Below are positions 35,742 through 45,140 of a stretch of DNA of 64,000 bases, piece after piece (within the stretch, counting starts at the first letter, position 1; every line of letters begins with the position of its first letter). The notes beneath the pieces are model-generated. The model did no database searches. It saw only the letters and a program-made list of their open reading frames with translations, and was not told the origin of the DNA. The stretch comes from Campylobacter concisus (GTDB lineage: Bacteria; Campylobacterota; Campylobacteria; Campylobacterales; Campylobacteraceae). The stretch covers positions 1-64,000 of the forward strand of contig NZ_CABPVS010000002.1 in NCBI RefSeq assembly GCF_902460845.1. The letters run 5' to 3'. Made by a program: the position numbers and the translations under genes.

Positions 35742-36352
35742 TAAGGCCACTAGGTGCTAAATTTATCACATCAAGTCCAAGTATAAAAGAGGCTCCAAGC
35801 TTCGTAACAAGCGAAGTTGTCTTTTTGGGTAGATCAAATGTTGGTAAAAGCAGCCTCATAAATACACTTGTAAATCAAAAAAATCTAGCCAAAAGCTCAT
35901 CGACTCCTGGCAAAACTCAGCTTATAAATTTTTTTGAGGCCGAGTTTTGTGAGCAAAAAGATGAGCAGGAAGAAAAAGATAAATTTAAGCTCATTTTTGT
36001 TGATTTGCCAGGCTTTGGCTATGCAAAAGTGGCAAAGTCAAAGCATGATGAATGGCGTAAAAATTTAGATGAGTTTTTGAAATTTAGAAGCGACATTAGA
36101 CTTTTTATACACCTAATTGATGCTAGACATTTTGATTTAGACATAGACGTAAATGTGGATGCTTATCTAAAAAGCTTTTTAAGAGCTGACCAGAAAATTT
36201 TAAATTTATATACAAAAAGCGATAAGCTAAATCAAAGCCAAAAGAGTGCGGTAATGAAATTTGACCCAAGCGGCATCTTGGTCTCAACTCTTAATAAAAG
36301 CGGTATCGAAAAGGCTAGAGAAGCTATCATAAATAACGCTCTTGGTAGATAA
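35738..36352 (+). CDS. engB: Ribosome assembly GTPase EngB/YsxC
   Basis: A 204-residue GTPase. G1 is GRSNVGKSSLINTL, G2 lies in STPGKTQLINFF, G3 is FVDLPGFGYA and G4 is YTKSDKLNQ. It helps assemble the large ribosomal subunit. The GTG start overlaps the lptA stop (GTGA). Confidence 0.95.
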   Translation: MIRPLGAKFITSSPSIKEAPSFVTSEVVFLGRSNVGKSSLINTLVNQKNLAKSSSTPGKTQLINFFEAEFCEQKDEQEEKDKFKLIFVDLPGFGYAKVAKSKHDEWRKNLDEFLKFRSDIRLFIHLIDARHFDLDIDVNVDAYLKSFLRADQKILNLYTKSDKLNQSQKSAVMKFDPSGILVSTLNKSGIEKAREAIINNALGR

Positions 36353-36353
36353 A

Positions 36354-36845
36354 ATGCAAACCATAAGCAGCTTAGATATTAAAATTTTTAAAGAATTTTG
36401 GTGGGCTGTTTTTTTATTCTCATATGAGATCGCAACTACGCAATTTGGCTTTTTGCCACCACTCATTGGTATTTTTTTTACTTATATGATTTTGGAGTAT
36501 TCAAGAAAACAAAAGCAATACGACGAGTTTAAGCACAATTGGTACTTTGCGATAATTTTTATAATATTTGCTGAGCAAATTCATGGATTTCATCTTTTTT
36601 CAATGATTATTGCCTTTTTGCTTTTTTATAATTTTATTTTAGACTGGCTCTATACCACGATGAAGTGGCGAAATTGCCTACTTATCATCTTTGTAGCAGC
36701 TGGATATACTTTAACATTTCTTGTAAATAATCTATTTGCTTACGTTTTGAATGAGCAAAATTTAACATTTTCGTCTGAATATCTATTTTTTATAGCATTT
36801 GAAAGTATCCTTGCTATCGTTCTTTTTAGGGATAAAGTGCTATGA
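36354..36845 (+). CDS. Integral membrane protein before mrdA
   Basis: A 163-residue protein with about four or five membrane helices and many aromatic residues. The ATG at 36354 directly follows the engB stop; an in-frame TTG at 36342 is less likely. Its stop overlaps the mrdA start. Size and position recall MreD-type shape proteins, and an equivalent lies before mrdA in C. jejuni, but no motif proves the assignment. Confidence 0.7.
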   Translation: MQTISSLDIKIFKEFWWAVFLFSYEIATTQFGFLPPLIGIFFTYMILEYSRKQKQYDEFKHNWYFAIIFIIFAEQIHGFHLFSMIIAFLLFYNFILDWLYTTMKWRNCLLIIFVAAGYTLTFLVNNLFAYVLNEQNLTFSSEYLFFIAFESILAIVLFRDKVL

Positions 36846-38680
36846 GGATGCGCATCGTCTTTAGTGTGATCGCTCTTTTTTGGATTATACTTTTGGGACG
36901 AATTTATCACCTAAGCATAAACTCAAATACCTACTACAACGAGATCGCAGAACAAAACGCGATAAAGACTATTTATATTCCGCCAGTTAGGGGTATCATC
37001 TTTGACGCACATGATAAGCCAATGGCTGTTAATCGTCTTGGTTTTTCGGTATCCATTAGACCTCATTTAAGTGCTAATAAAAAGGTAAAAATTTTAGATG
37101 ATGAGCTAGCTTACATTGGCTCACTATTTAGTGATCTAAATGTCACAAAGCTTAAAAATGAATACATAAAAAATGACTCAGCTTATAACCAAGATTTTAT
37201 AAATGTGGTCGAATTTATTGATTATGATAAATTTTTGCCATTTTTTGCATCACTTTCTTTGCGTGAAAATTTAGAGATAAGGCCCGCTTCAAAACGCCAC
37301 TATCCGTATAACGATCTGGCTTCTCACATTATCGGCTACGTCGGTAGGGCAAATCAAAAAGATATGGACAATGATCCTTTGACAAAGCTTACAAACTACA
37401 TTGGAAGAAGTGGCGTGGAGCGATTTTATAATCCGATCTTACAAGGAATTCAGGGATTTAAAAAGATAAAGGTAAATGCCTTAAATGAAGAGATAGAGCA
37501 GATAAGCTATCAAGCGCCACAAAGTCAAAACATCAAGCTTGCAGTCGATCTTGAGCTTCAGCAGTTTGTCGCTGATGTCTTTGGTAAGGATGCAGGAAGC
37601 GTCATAGTTATGAGTCTAAAAGACGGTGCTATCATAGCTGCTGGTAGCTTTCCAGAGTACGATCTAAACCCATTTGTGCTTGGAATTTCTCAGCCTGAAT
37701 GGGAAGAGCTTGTAAAAAATGTCGATCATCCTTTTACAAATAAGCTAATAAACGGCCTTTATCCGCCAGGATCTGTCGTAAAAATGGGTATGGCACTTGC
37801 GTTTTTGGATAATGGCATGAGCAAATACGATAGCTTTTTTTGTAGTGGCTCGTATGAGCTTGGAGGGCGTAAATTCCGCTGCTGGAACTCTCACGGACAT
37901 GGAAATGTTAATATGAATACGGCAATTAGAGAGAGCTGTGATGATTATTTTTATAAAGGTAGTCAAAAGATCGGCATAGACGCTATTGTTCCGATACTTG
38001 AGCGTATGGGATTTGGTAGAAAAACAGAGGTTGATTTGCCAAATGAGTTTGTGGGGACTTTGCCAAGTAGAGAGTGGAAGATGAGAAAGTATGGCAAAGC
38101 GTGGTTTCAAGGCGAGACCCTCATTACTTCTATCGGCCAGGGAAATTTCTTGGTCACGCCTATGCAAGTGGCAAAATATACAGCAGGCCTTGCAACTGGG
38201 CTAAATGTGACTCCACATTTTTTAAAGAGCATTGATGACAAGGATGTTGATTTTACGCCAACAGATGATGCTTTTACGCCGTTTGAAAAATCACAGTTAC
38301 CAGCCATTAGGCATGCAATGTATGAAGTGGCAAATCACCCAAGAGGCACGGCAAATAGGCATTTTATTGGAAGCCTAGTTAAAGTTGCTGCAAAGACTGG
38401 TACTGCCCAGGTCGTTGGAATTTCTCAAACTGAAAAGAAACGTATGAAAGAAGAGGATATGGCGTATTTGCAAAGATCTCATGCGTGGATGACTACATAT
38501 GCGCCTTATGAAGATCCGCAATATGTCATCACAATGGTTATCGAGCATGGTGGCCATGGTGGAAGTGCGGCTGGACCAAAAATCGCTCAAATTTATAATA
38601 AACTCGTTGAAATGGGATATATAAATTTAGAAAAAATCCAAAGTGATCAAAGTAAAAAACAAGACAATAAGAAAAAATAA
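36842..38680 (+). CDS. mrdA: Penicillin-binding protein 2
   Basis: A 612-residue class B PBP. One N-terminal membrane helix (about 3-22) precedes the dimerisation domain with VRGIIFDAHDKPMAVN. The transpeptidase has the SxxK motif in LYPPGSVVKMGMAL, SCD in RESCDDYFY, and KTGTAQ. It cross-links peptidoglycan in the elongation machinery with RodA. It closes the lptC-to-mrdA envelope block. Confidence 0.95.
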   Translation: MRMRIVFSVIALFWIILLGRIYHLSINSNTYYNEIAEQNAIKTIYIPPVRGIIFDAHDKPMAVNRLGFSVSIRPHLSANKKVKILDDELAYIGSLFSDLNVTKLKNEYIKNDSAYNQDFINVVEFIDYDKFLPFFASLSLRENLEIRPASKRHYPYNDLASHIIGYVGRANQKDMDNDPLTKLTNYIGRSGVERFYNPILQGIQGFKKIKVNALNEEIEQISYQAPQSQNIKLAVDLELQQFVADVFGKDAGSVIVMSLKDGAIIAAGSFPEYDLNPFVLGISQPEWEELVKNVDHPFTNKLINGLYPPGSVVKMGMALAFLDNGMSKYDSFFCSGSYELGGRKFRCWNSHGHGNVNMNTAIRESCDDYFYKGSQKIGIDAIVPILERMGFGRKTEVDLPNEFVGTLPSREWKMRKYGKAWFQGETLITSIGQGNFLVTPMQVAKYTAGLATGLNVTPHFLKSIDDKDVDFTPTDDAFTPFEKSQLPAIRHAMYEVANHPRGTANRHFIGSLVKVAAKTGTAQVVGISQTEKKRMKEEDMAYLQRSHAWMTTYAPYEDPQYVITMVIEHGGHGGSAAGPKIAQIYNKLVEMGYINLEKIQSDQSKKQDNKKK

Positions 38681-38893
38681 AGATCACTAAAAAGCCGTGG
38701 TAGTGACCACTGACTTAGAAATTTTTACTGTACCCTTGACTAAATTTATCAACTACTTTTTAATCTTCTTTATTAAATTTTGGCAAGGTTGACTGAGAAT
38801 TTATGTTTTTTGGTAGGTAACAAGAGCCTAAATGTTGATATATCTTTAAATTCGTTAAATGCTCTTGCTTAATAATTTACCACTTTTAGAGGC
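38681..38893. other. Gap between mrdA and queC, nothing recognised
   Basis: Two convergent genes flank 213 AT-rich bases. A short GTGGT/ACCAC hairpin near 38697 is the only structure seen, without a T run. No RNA or small gene is evident. Confidence 0.5.
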
Positions 38894-39574
38894 TCATAAG
38901 GAAAATTTTTGATTTTTATATGCGATTTTATCAGTGGCATTTGCCTTTTTAAAGCCATTTAGCCTTAGCCTGCAGCTATCGCAAAGTCCGCATGCCTCGT
39001 CATCACTCTCGTAGCAGCTCCAAGTAAGCTCTAGTGGCGAGCCAAGCTCAAGCGACTTTGCTACGATGTCAGCCTTACTTAAATTTACAAGTGGAGTAAT
39101 TATCTCGCACGAAAAACTAGGCGATGTGCCTAAATTTATAGCCTCATTCATTCTTTTTATGAAGCTCTCTTTGCAGTCTGGGTATCCTGAGCTATCTTCT
39201 TCTACGACACCGATATAGATAGCTTCTGCTCCCTCTTTTTCAGCAAGTGCAGTAGCGACCGAGATAAACACGCCATTTCTAAAAGGTACATAGGTATTTG
39301 GCACGTCTTTTTCTACCCCATCTTTTCTTATTTTCATGCTGGTATCTGTTAACGAATTTCCGCCGATTTGTGCGATAAAGCTAACATCAAGGCTGAGCTT
39401 TTTAGTAACCTCTAGTTGCTCACATATCTCGTCAAACGCACGTTTTTCACGCTTCATCGTCCTTTGGCCATAGTCAAAATGAAGCGCTACGATATCATAT
39501 CCAGCCTTCTTTGCCATTACAGCACAAAGCGTACTATCCATACCGCCGCTCATTATACAAACTGCTTTTTTCAT
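38894..39574 (-). CDS. queC: 7-cyano-7-deazaguanine synthase
   Basis: A 226-residue enzyme; the ATG at 39574 ([15 protein letters not shown]) is preferred to one at 39607. The PP-loop SGGMDST binds ATP; the zinc site is [22 protein letters not shown]. It converts carboxy-deazaguanine to preQ0 for queuosine in tRNA. It is divergent from ybeY, with under 60 bases between the starts. Confidence 0.95.
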   Translation of the reverse strand: MKKAVCIMSGGMDSTLCAVMAKKAGYDIVALHFDYGQRTMKREKRAFDEICEQLEVTKKLSLDVSFIAQIGGNSLTDTSMKIRKDGVEKDVPNTYVPFRNGVFISVATALAEKEGAEAIYIGVVEEDSSGYPDCKESFIKRMNEAINLGTSPSFSCEIITPLVNLSKADIVAKSLELGSPLELTWSCYESDDEACGLCDSCRLRLNGFKKANATDKIAYKNQKFSL

Positions 39575-39632
39575 ATTTTGCCTTTTATTTTTGCTAGAAT
39601 TATACAAAAAGTTACCAAGGAAAGAGCCTAAA

Positions 39633-40079
39633 ATGATACTTTGCGAAGAGAGCTATCCAAAAATTTTAGATGAAATTTGTGAATATTTGACGTTAGGAGA
39701 AATCGAGCTAGTTTTTGTCGATAAAGAAGAGATGAGAGAACTAAATAAAACTGAGCGAGGCATTGATAAAACGACAGATGTTTTAAGCTTTCCACTTGAG
39801 CTTGTCATTCACGCCCCACTTGGCTCAATCGTTATAAACAAAGATATGGTAAAAGAGAAAGCCACTGAGCTAAATCATAGTGAAGAGGCCGAAACCGCAC
39901 TACTTTTTACACATGGATTACTTCATATATTAGGATTTGATCATGAAAAAGATGATGGTGAAATGAGAGAAAAAGAGTGCGAAGTGATAAAAAAATTTGA
40001 GCTGCCTAAAAGTCTAATCGTAAGAAGTGAGGACGTTAGGCTAATCGATCTTATAAATAATAAAAACTTAAAAGAGTAG
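39633..40079 (+). CDS. ybeY: Endoribonuclease YbeY
   Basis: A 148-residue protein. The family signature [18 protein letters not shown] gives the three His metal ligands; [10 protein letters not shown] precedes it. It matures 16S rRNA and acts in ribosome quality control. The ATG at 39633 is chosen over 39591, as it gives the normal length and has an AAGGAAAGAG region before it. It is convergent with the next gene and overlaps it by 12 bases. Confidence 0.93.
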   Translation: MILCEESYPKILDEICEYLTLGEIELVFVDKEEMRELNKTERGIDKTTDVLSFPLELVIHAPLGSIVINKDMVKEKATELNHSEEAETALLFTHGLLHILGFDHEKDDGEMREKECEVIKKFELPKSLIVRSEDVRLIDLINNKNLKE

Positions 40080-41051
40080 ATTTTCTTCAGATGTTTTGTG
40101 AAGCTCTTCTAAAAGCTCCTCTTTTTGGCATAAAATCAATATATAGATAAAATTTTTAAGCTTTTTTATCTCGCTTAAATTTTTAAAGTAGATTGCGTTT
40201 TGTACTTTTAATAGCGAGCCTTCTGGCAAGCAAATTTTTATCTCATCAGGGCTAAATTTTTTATTTAAAAATATACTTTGGCTTATGAATAAATCTTCAT
40301 CGCTTTCAGTAATTATGGCTCTAAAGCTATTTCCAAAACTAGTAGGAATAAAATTTTTATCTATAAAAATCGGGTCAAAATGCCCGTGAATCCTACCTTC
40401 GTAAGGCTTAAATGAAATTTTATTGCTATCAAGAAATTTTAAAAGCCCATAAAACATTCCAGCAAAAACTCGTGGTATGTTTAAGTTTTGATAGTATGTT
40501 TGCTTAAAGACTATGCTTGTAAAAAATATCGAGCTCGGATTTATCTCGTGCATAGTAGTATCTGTGTAAATGGTCTCAAAAAGAGGCGATATTCGCTGAA
40601 GTGTTCTTGTATCATCGCCGAAAAAGACATCAAAGACCTTTGCGTGAAAAATTTGATGAAAAAGCTCAGTGATATTTTTTGACATGACGTGTGCGTTAGA
40701 GCCAAGTTTTGATTTTTCTAAAAAATCATTTATAAAAGGATTTACGGCGCAAAATTTTAGATCTTTGTGAGTAGCCTCAAATCTCATGAGTTTTATCATG
40801 GCGGTTTGTAAGCTACTAACTTTTAAAAAAGCGATCTCTTTGTCTATAATTGGCACATTATCTTCGCTAATTATGGCGTATGCGCCTTGTTTAATCGCTG
40901 TTTCTATGTCGCTATCGTTTGCGTTTAAGCAAATATAGGCAAAGCCACGTCTTACATGCTTTAACTCGAAAACAAACTCGCTTACACTAGTTATCGTCGG
41001 TGCGTTTAGAGCCTCGGCATTTATTAGACGTGTTAAATTTTCTATTGTCAT
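40068..41051 (-). CDS. Unknown protein with Mur-ligase-like N-terminus
   Basis: A 327-residue protein. Residues 10-85 ([31 protein letters not shown]) look like the N-terminal uridine-binding domain of MurE or MurF. There is no ATP-binding GTxGKT motif and no central ligase domain. The rest is not recognised and has no membrane segment. It starts one base after metG, so the two are co-transcribed. A similar unknown gene follows metG in C. jejuni as far as I recall. Confidence 0.7.
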   Translation of the reverse strand: MTIENLTRLINAEALNAPTITSVSEFVFELKHVRRGFAYICLNANDSDIETAIKQGAYAIISEDNVPIIDKEIAFLKVSSLQTAMIKLMRFEATHKDLKFCAVNPFINDFLEKSKLGSNAHVMSKNITELFHQIFHAKVFDVFFGDDTRTLQRISPLFETIYTDTTMHEINPSSIFFTSIVFKQTYYQNLNIPRVFAGMFYGLLKFLDSNKISFKPYEGRIHGHFDPIFIDKNFIPTSFGNSFRAIITESDEDLFISQSIFLNKKFSPDEIKICLPEGSLLKVQNAIYFKNLSEIKKLKNFIYILILCQKEELLEELHKTSEENLLF

Positions 41052-42974
41052 TTAGCCAACGATCGCACCGTTTTTAACTTTACCTTGCGTACCAAGAAGC
41101 GTTAGCGAGCCATCAGATGCGCTTAGGATCATGCCTTGTGAGACATATTTTTTCATCATCGTTCGCTCTTTTAAATTTGCTAAAACGCAAACTTGTTTGC
41201 CAATAAGCGAGCTAGGCTCGTAGTATTTTGCGATGCCAGATAAAATTTGACGCGGCTGCTCCTCGCCAAGATCTATCTTAAATTTAAGCAGTTTCTCACT
41301 ACCCTCGACTCTCTCGCACTCGAGCACTTCACCTACTTTTATCACCACCTTTGCAAAGTCATCAATGCTAATGATTTCGTCCTCTTTTTTCTCCTCTTTT
41401 GGCTCAGCTTTCGCCTCAACCTTTGGCTCATTTGCCTCGCTCATTAGCTCTTTTTCTATCCTTGGAAATAGCGGCTCGGTAGCTTTTGCTACAAAATTTG
41501 AAATTTCATTTTTCAAAACAAGACTTTCATAAGATGCCGTATCTATGCTAAAGCCAAGCGTGTCAGCTATCTTAGTACAAGTTTTTGGCATAGCTGGGCT
41601 AAGCAGTATCGTCACTTTTGCAAGTAAATTTGCACAAAGTGCCACAAGTGCGTTTGCCTCGTCAATTTTGCCAGCTTTTACAAGTGACCATGGCTCATAC
41701 TTCGCAACGGCTGCATTTGCAAGCGTTACGACCTTCCAAAGATCCTCTAAATAGCGGTTCGTCGCTAAATTTTCTAAATTTTTTATAGCCTCATCAAGGT
41801 AGCCCTTCGCCTCATCAAGCTCGGCTTTGTGAAATTTGAGTACATCTTTTGAGTTGATTTTATAGTCGCTATACTTTGCACTCATACCAACAATGCGGCT
41901 TAGCAGGTTGCCAAGTCCGTTGCCAAGTTCTGAGTTTATACGCTCGATCAAAGCCTTTTGGCTGTAGTCGCCATCTTGTCCAAACGGCACTTCTCTAAGC
42001 AAAAAGTATCTGAAATTTTCAAGTCCATAAGCGTTTGCAACCTCTCTTGGGTTTATAACATTACCCTTACTTTTGCTCATCTTTTCGCCATTTATGGTCC
42101 ACCAGCCGTGCGCTGCTACGTGTTTTGGTAATGGCAAGCCAAGACTCATCAAAAATGCTGGCCAGTAAACTGCGTGAAAGCGTAAAATATCTTTGCCAAC
42201 GATGTGAGTAGTGTATGGCCAAAGATCCATTCTAGCGTCATCTCTTGAATATCCTAGTGTTGTTAGGTAGTTTATAAGCGCGTCAAGCCAGACGTACATA
42301 ACGTGCTTTTCATCGTTTGCGCTCTTTGGTAGCTTTATGCCCCAGTCAAAGCTCGTTCTAGTTACTGAAAGATCTTTTAGTCCACCTTTTACAAAGCTTA
42401 CGACCTCGTTTTTCTTACCTTTTGGGATGACGCAAAGCTCGTCATTTTCGTACCATTTTAAAAGCGCGTCTTCATATTTTGAAAGCTTGAAAAAGTAGCT
42501 CTCTTCTTTGACTAAAGACGTCACGCGGCCACAGTCTGGACAGTGATTGTCTTCTAGTAGGTCTCTTTGGTTAAAAAAAGTTTCGCAGCTAACGCAGTAA
42601 AATCCCTCATATTCGCCTTTGTAAATGTCGCCATTTGCTTGCATCTTTTCAAAGACATTTTGCACGGTTTGTTTGTGCTCTTCGTCGGTTGTTCTTATGA
42701 AATGATCGTAGCTTATCTCAAATTCGTCCCAAAGTGATCTAAATTTCGCACTGATCTCGTCAGCATACTCTTTTGGAGTCTTGCCTCTAGCACGAGCTGC
42801 TTGCTCGATCTTTTGTCCGTGCTCGTCTGTACCTGTCATAAAGTATGTTTCTTTACCTTGCAAGCGGTTAAATCTAGCAAGTGTATCAGCGATGATAGTC
42901 GTGTAGGCATGGCCAATGTGTGGCACGTCGTTTACATAGTATATTGGGGTCGTTATATAAGCTTTTTCTTTCAT
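41052..42974 (-). CDS. metG: Methionyl-tRNA synthetase
   Basis: A 640-residue class I synthetase. HIGH-type motif is PHIGHAYT, KMSKS is in GEKMSKSKGN, and a zinc knuckle is CVSCETFF...CPDCG. An EMAP-II-like tRNA-binding domain ends the protein (about 535-640, VIKVGEVLECERVEGSEKLL). A Glu/Lys linker precedes it. It charges tRNA-Met. It heads the transcript with the Mur-like gene. Confidence 0.96.
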   Translation of the reverse strand: MKEKAYITTPIYYVNDVPHIGHAYTTIIADTLARFNRLQGKETYFMTGTDEHGQKIEQAARARGKTPKEYADEISAKFRSLWDEFEISYDHFIRTTDEEHKQTVQNVFEKMQANGDIYKGEYEGFYCVSCETFFNQRDLLEDNHCPDCGRVTSLVKEESYFFKLSKYEDALLKWYENDELCVIPKGKKNEVVSFVKGGLKDLSVTRTSFDWGIKLPKSANDEKHVMYVWLDALINYLTTLGYSRDDARMDLWPYTTHIVGKDILRFHAVYWPAFLMSLGLPLPKHVAAHGWWTINGEKMSKSKGNVINPREVANAYGLENFRYFLLREVPFGQDGDYSQKALIERINSELGNGLGNLLSRIVGMSAKYSDYKINSKDVLKFHKAELDEAKGYLDEAIKNLENLATNRYLEDLWKVVTLANAAVAKYEPWSLVKAGKIDEANALVALCANLLAKVTILLSPAMPKTCTKIADTLGFSIDTASYESLVLKNEISNFVAKATEPLFPRIEKELMSEANEPKVEAKAEPKEEKKEDEIISIDDFAKVVIKVGEVLECERVEGSEKLLKFKIDLGEEQPRQILSGIAKYYEPSSLIGKQVCVLANLKERTMMKKYVSQGMILSASDGSLTLLGTQGKVKNGAIVG

Positions 42975-42989
42975 ATTTTTCCTTTAATT

Positions 42990-43199
42990 TTAAAAATCAA
43001 ATCCACCATCACTGCCAGTATTGCCCTTTGACATTGAGTTATAGCAGCTATTTACGTATTCTTTTCTTGTCTCGCAGTCAAAAAATATTTCGCAGTTAAA
43101 GCAGCTTTTTTGCCTTTTTTGTTCTTGGCATTCTTGCAATATCTTTGCCTTTTGCTTCAAGGCTAGTTCAAATGCGTCTAATTGCTCGTTTTCTTGCAT
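42990..43199 (-). CDS. Small Cys-containing protein
   Basis: A 69-residue, Gln/Glu-rich protein. The segment CFNCEIFFDCETRKEYVNSC holds four Cys and may bind a metal. An equivalent small gene lies between metG and fbp in C. jejuni, as I recall. It is one base from the fbp stop and probably co-transcribed. Function unknown. Confidence 0.7.
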   Translation of the reverse strand: MQENEQLDAFELALKQKAKILQECQEQKRQKSCFNCEIFFDCETRKEYVNSCYNSMSKGNTGSDGGFDF

Positions 43200-44062
43200 T
43201 ATTTTTTCTCGTAAAATTTATGCAAAAGAGAAATTTCATCACGTGAGCCAAAAAAGCATGGCGTTGTTTGGTGAATTTTTTCTATTTTTATATCAAAAAG
43301 CGTTTGGTTTTTGCCGTTTGAGGTTGCGCCCTTTGCGTTTTCATATATGAAAGCAAATGGCAACACTTCAAAGACTACTCTTAGTTTGCCGTTTAGATGA
43401 TCGCTCGTTGCTGGGTAGCTAAAAAGACCGCCGCCTTTTAGTAAAATTTGGTGCAGGTCGCTCACCATAGCACCTGAGTATCTTAGCCTGTAGCCCTCGT
43501 TAAATAGCTCATTTATGAAATTTCTATGCGTTTGGCTCCAGCCTTTTTGTGTCGCTCCTGTAGCATTTAACTTGCCTTTTTCTTTTAGCTCAAGCTCTTT
43601 TACAAATTTAAACTCGCCTTCTTTGCCAAGTCTATAAAATTTAGGCAAGGCGCCCTTTTTCTCAGCGATTACGAGCTCAAGTCTTGGACCATAGATGCTG
43701 TAAGCTGCAGCTATTAAATTTTCTGGTTTTACCTCGTCTTCGTAGATGCCAAAGATCGAGCCAACTGCGAAATTTACATCAACTAGGCTTGAGCCATCAA
43801 GTGGATCATAGGCGATTATAAAATTTGCGCTTTTATTGATCTCAAGCGCCTCTTCTTTTTCTTCGCTAATTAGTGCTTTTACGCAGGCAAGCTCCTTAAA
43901 TTTAGCCGTGATGATCTCGTCGCTTTTGACATCAAGCTTTAGCTGTGTGTCGCCAGTCGCGTTTTCGTGAGTTGTGTAGCCAAGATCGGCGTATTTTATC
44001 ACTTCGCTTATCTCTTTTGCGATCTCTTTTATGGTGTTAAAAATTTGATTTAATTCTTGCAT
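43199..44062 (-). CDS. fbp: Fructose-1,6-bisphosphatase class I
   Basis: A 287-residue enzyme of gluconeogenesis. Metal-binding motifs are [10 protein letters not shown] and [24 protein letters not shown]; substrate-site residues are in [14 protein letters not shown]. The ATG at 44062 overlaps the mobB stop (TAATG) and matches the family start better than 44098. The organism does not ferment sugar, so this makes hexoses for envelope and sugar synthesis. Confidence 0.95.
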   Translation of the reverse strand: MQELNQIFNTIKEIAKEISEVIKYADLGYTTHENATGDTQLKLDVKSDEIITAKFKELACVKALISEEKEEALEINKSANFIIAYDPLDGSSLVDVNFAVGSIFGIYEDEVKPENLIAAAYSIYGPRLELVIAEKKGALPKFYRLGKEGEFKFVKELELKEKGKLNATGATQKGWSQTHRNFINELFNEGYRLRYSGAMVSDLHQILLKGGGLFSYPATSDHLNGKLRVVFEVLPFAFIYENAKGATSNGKNQTLFDIKIEKIHQTTPCFFGSRDEISLLHKFYEKK

Positions 44063-44541
44063 TATACAGCCTTTGCATTTTTGATTATCCACGCACAAAT
44101 GGCGTCTATATCGTCTAAATTTATATTTTTTATCTCATAAGGAATTTGTTTTTTATATGTTGCGATCGCGTCTGAAAAGCTAAGATATTTTTCATCTATT
44201 TCATCTTTAAAAACACTTAATCTTGGTAGTGGAAGCGTCTTTAACCCCTCGACTAATAGCATATCAAACTCGCCGAGCATTTTAATGACATCGTTAATTT
44301 CTTGTGGTTTTTGTGAAAAATAAGTTGTTCTAGTCGGACTCATCACCACCACATCTGCCCCAGTTTGAGAAAATTTAAAGCTATCCTTGCCTTCAACGTC
44401 AAATTTGGCCTTGTCGCCCGGGTCGTGTTTTACTATCGCGACTTTCAAACCATCATTTATAAATTTTTTTGCTACCTTTAAAATAAGAGTCGTTTTTCCG
44501 CTATTTGAAGGGCCAGAAAAAGCAATAGCAAGTCTTTTCAT
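44062..44541 (-). CDS. mobB: Molybdopterin-guanine dinucleotide protein MobB
   Basis: A 159-residue P-loop protein. Walker A is [32 protein letters not shown] follows, and [18 protein letters not shown] is near the end. It assists insertion of molybdenum cofactor into enzymes such as formate dehydrogenase and nitrate reductase. It overlaps fbp by one base. Confidence 0.93.
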   Translation of the reverse strand: MKRLAIAFSGPSNSGKTTLILKVAKKFINDGLKVAIVKHDPGDKAKFDVEGKDSFKFSQTGADVVVMSPTRTTYFSQKPQEINDVIKMLGEFDMLLVEGLKTLPLPRLSVFKDEIDEKYLSFSDAIATYKKQIPYEIKNINLDDIDAICAWIIKNAKAV

Positions 44542-44660
44542 AAGAACCTTTTTTTTAAAACTTCTCGCGATTATAACTTATGTTGGCTTTAAAATTTATG
44601 AGTGAAATTTAAAAATTAAAATGCTAAAATGGCAGAAATTTTAGAAATTTAAGAGTTTTT

Positions 44661-45140
44661 ATGAGCAAATTTATATCGTTTTTTGTATTTATTTTGATGA
44701 TATTTGGCTGTGCTGGTGAAAAAGTAATTGTACATGAGCCGTTAAAAAATGAGCTTTTGGCCTACACAAGCAAGAGCGAGATCATTGACGGCACTGATAG
44801 AACGCTAATTGTAGCAACCTATCTAAATCCTATTTATAACTCAAATTTAGATGCAAGCAAAGAGCACTTTTTGGTGGCCATAAATCCAAAAGAGCACGCT
44901 AGTGAGCTAAATAATATCAAGGTAAATAACGACTCAAACGCCACAAATGCAAGACTGCTTGATGAAAACAACGAGATGCTTAAATTTGCTGGATTTTCTA
45001 TGCCTTGGGCGGTCTATTACGAAGTGACCGCACCAAGTAAGCAAAGCGATGATCTAGCGCTTAGTTTCGAAATTTATCAGTCAAAGCAGGTTTTGTTAAA
45101 TTTTCGAAAAGTTGCGAAATCTTTATATTGGAACCAGTAA
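44661..45140 (+). CDS. Small unknown lipoprotein
   Basis: A 159-residue lipoprotein with lipobox LMIFGCAGE, Cys17. The mature part has beta-strand-like segments (TLIVATYLNPIYNS) and no family I know. The end overlaps the slt gene on the other strand by 80 bases. Divergent from mobB. Confidence 0.75.
   Translation: MSKFISFFVFILMIFGCAGEKVIVHEPLKNELLAYTSKSEIIDGTDRTLIVATYLNPIYNSNLDASKEHFLVAINPKEHASELNNIKVNNDSNATNARLLDENNEMLKFAGFSMPWAVYYEVTAPSKQSDDLALSFEIYQSKQVLLNFRKVAKSLYWNQ

Noticed and set aside
37745-38167. A 140-codon minus-strand frame opposite mrdA
   Set aside because: It lies over the transpeptidase motifs of mrdA and shows no gene-like features.
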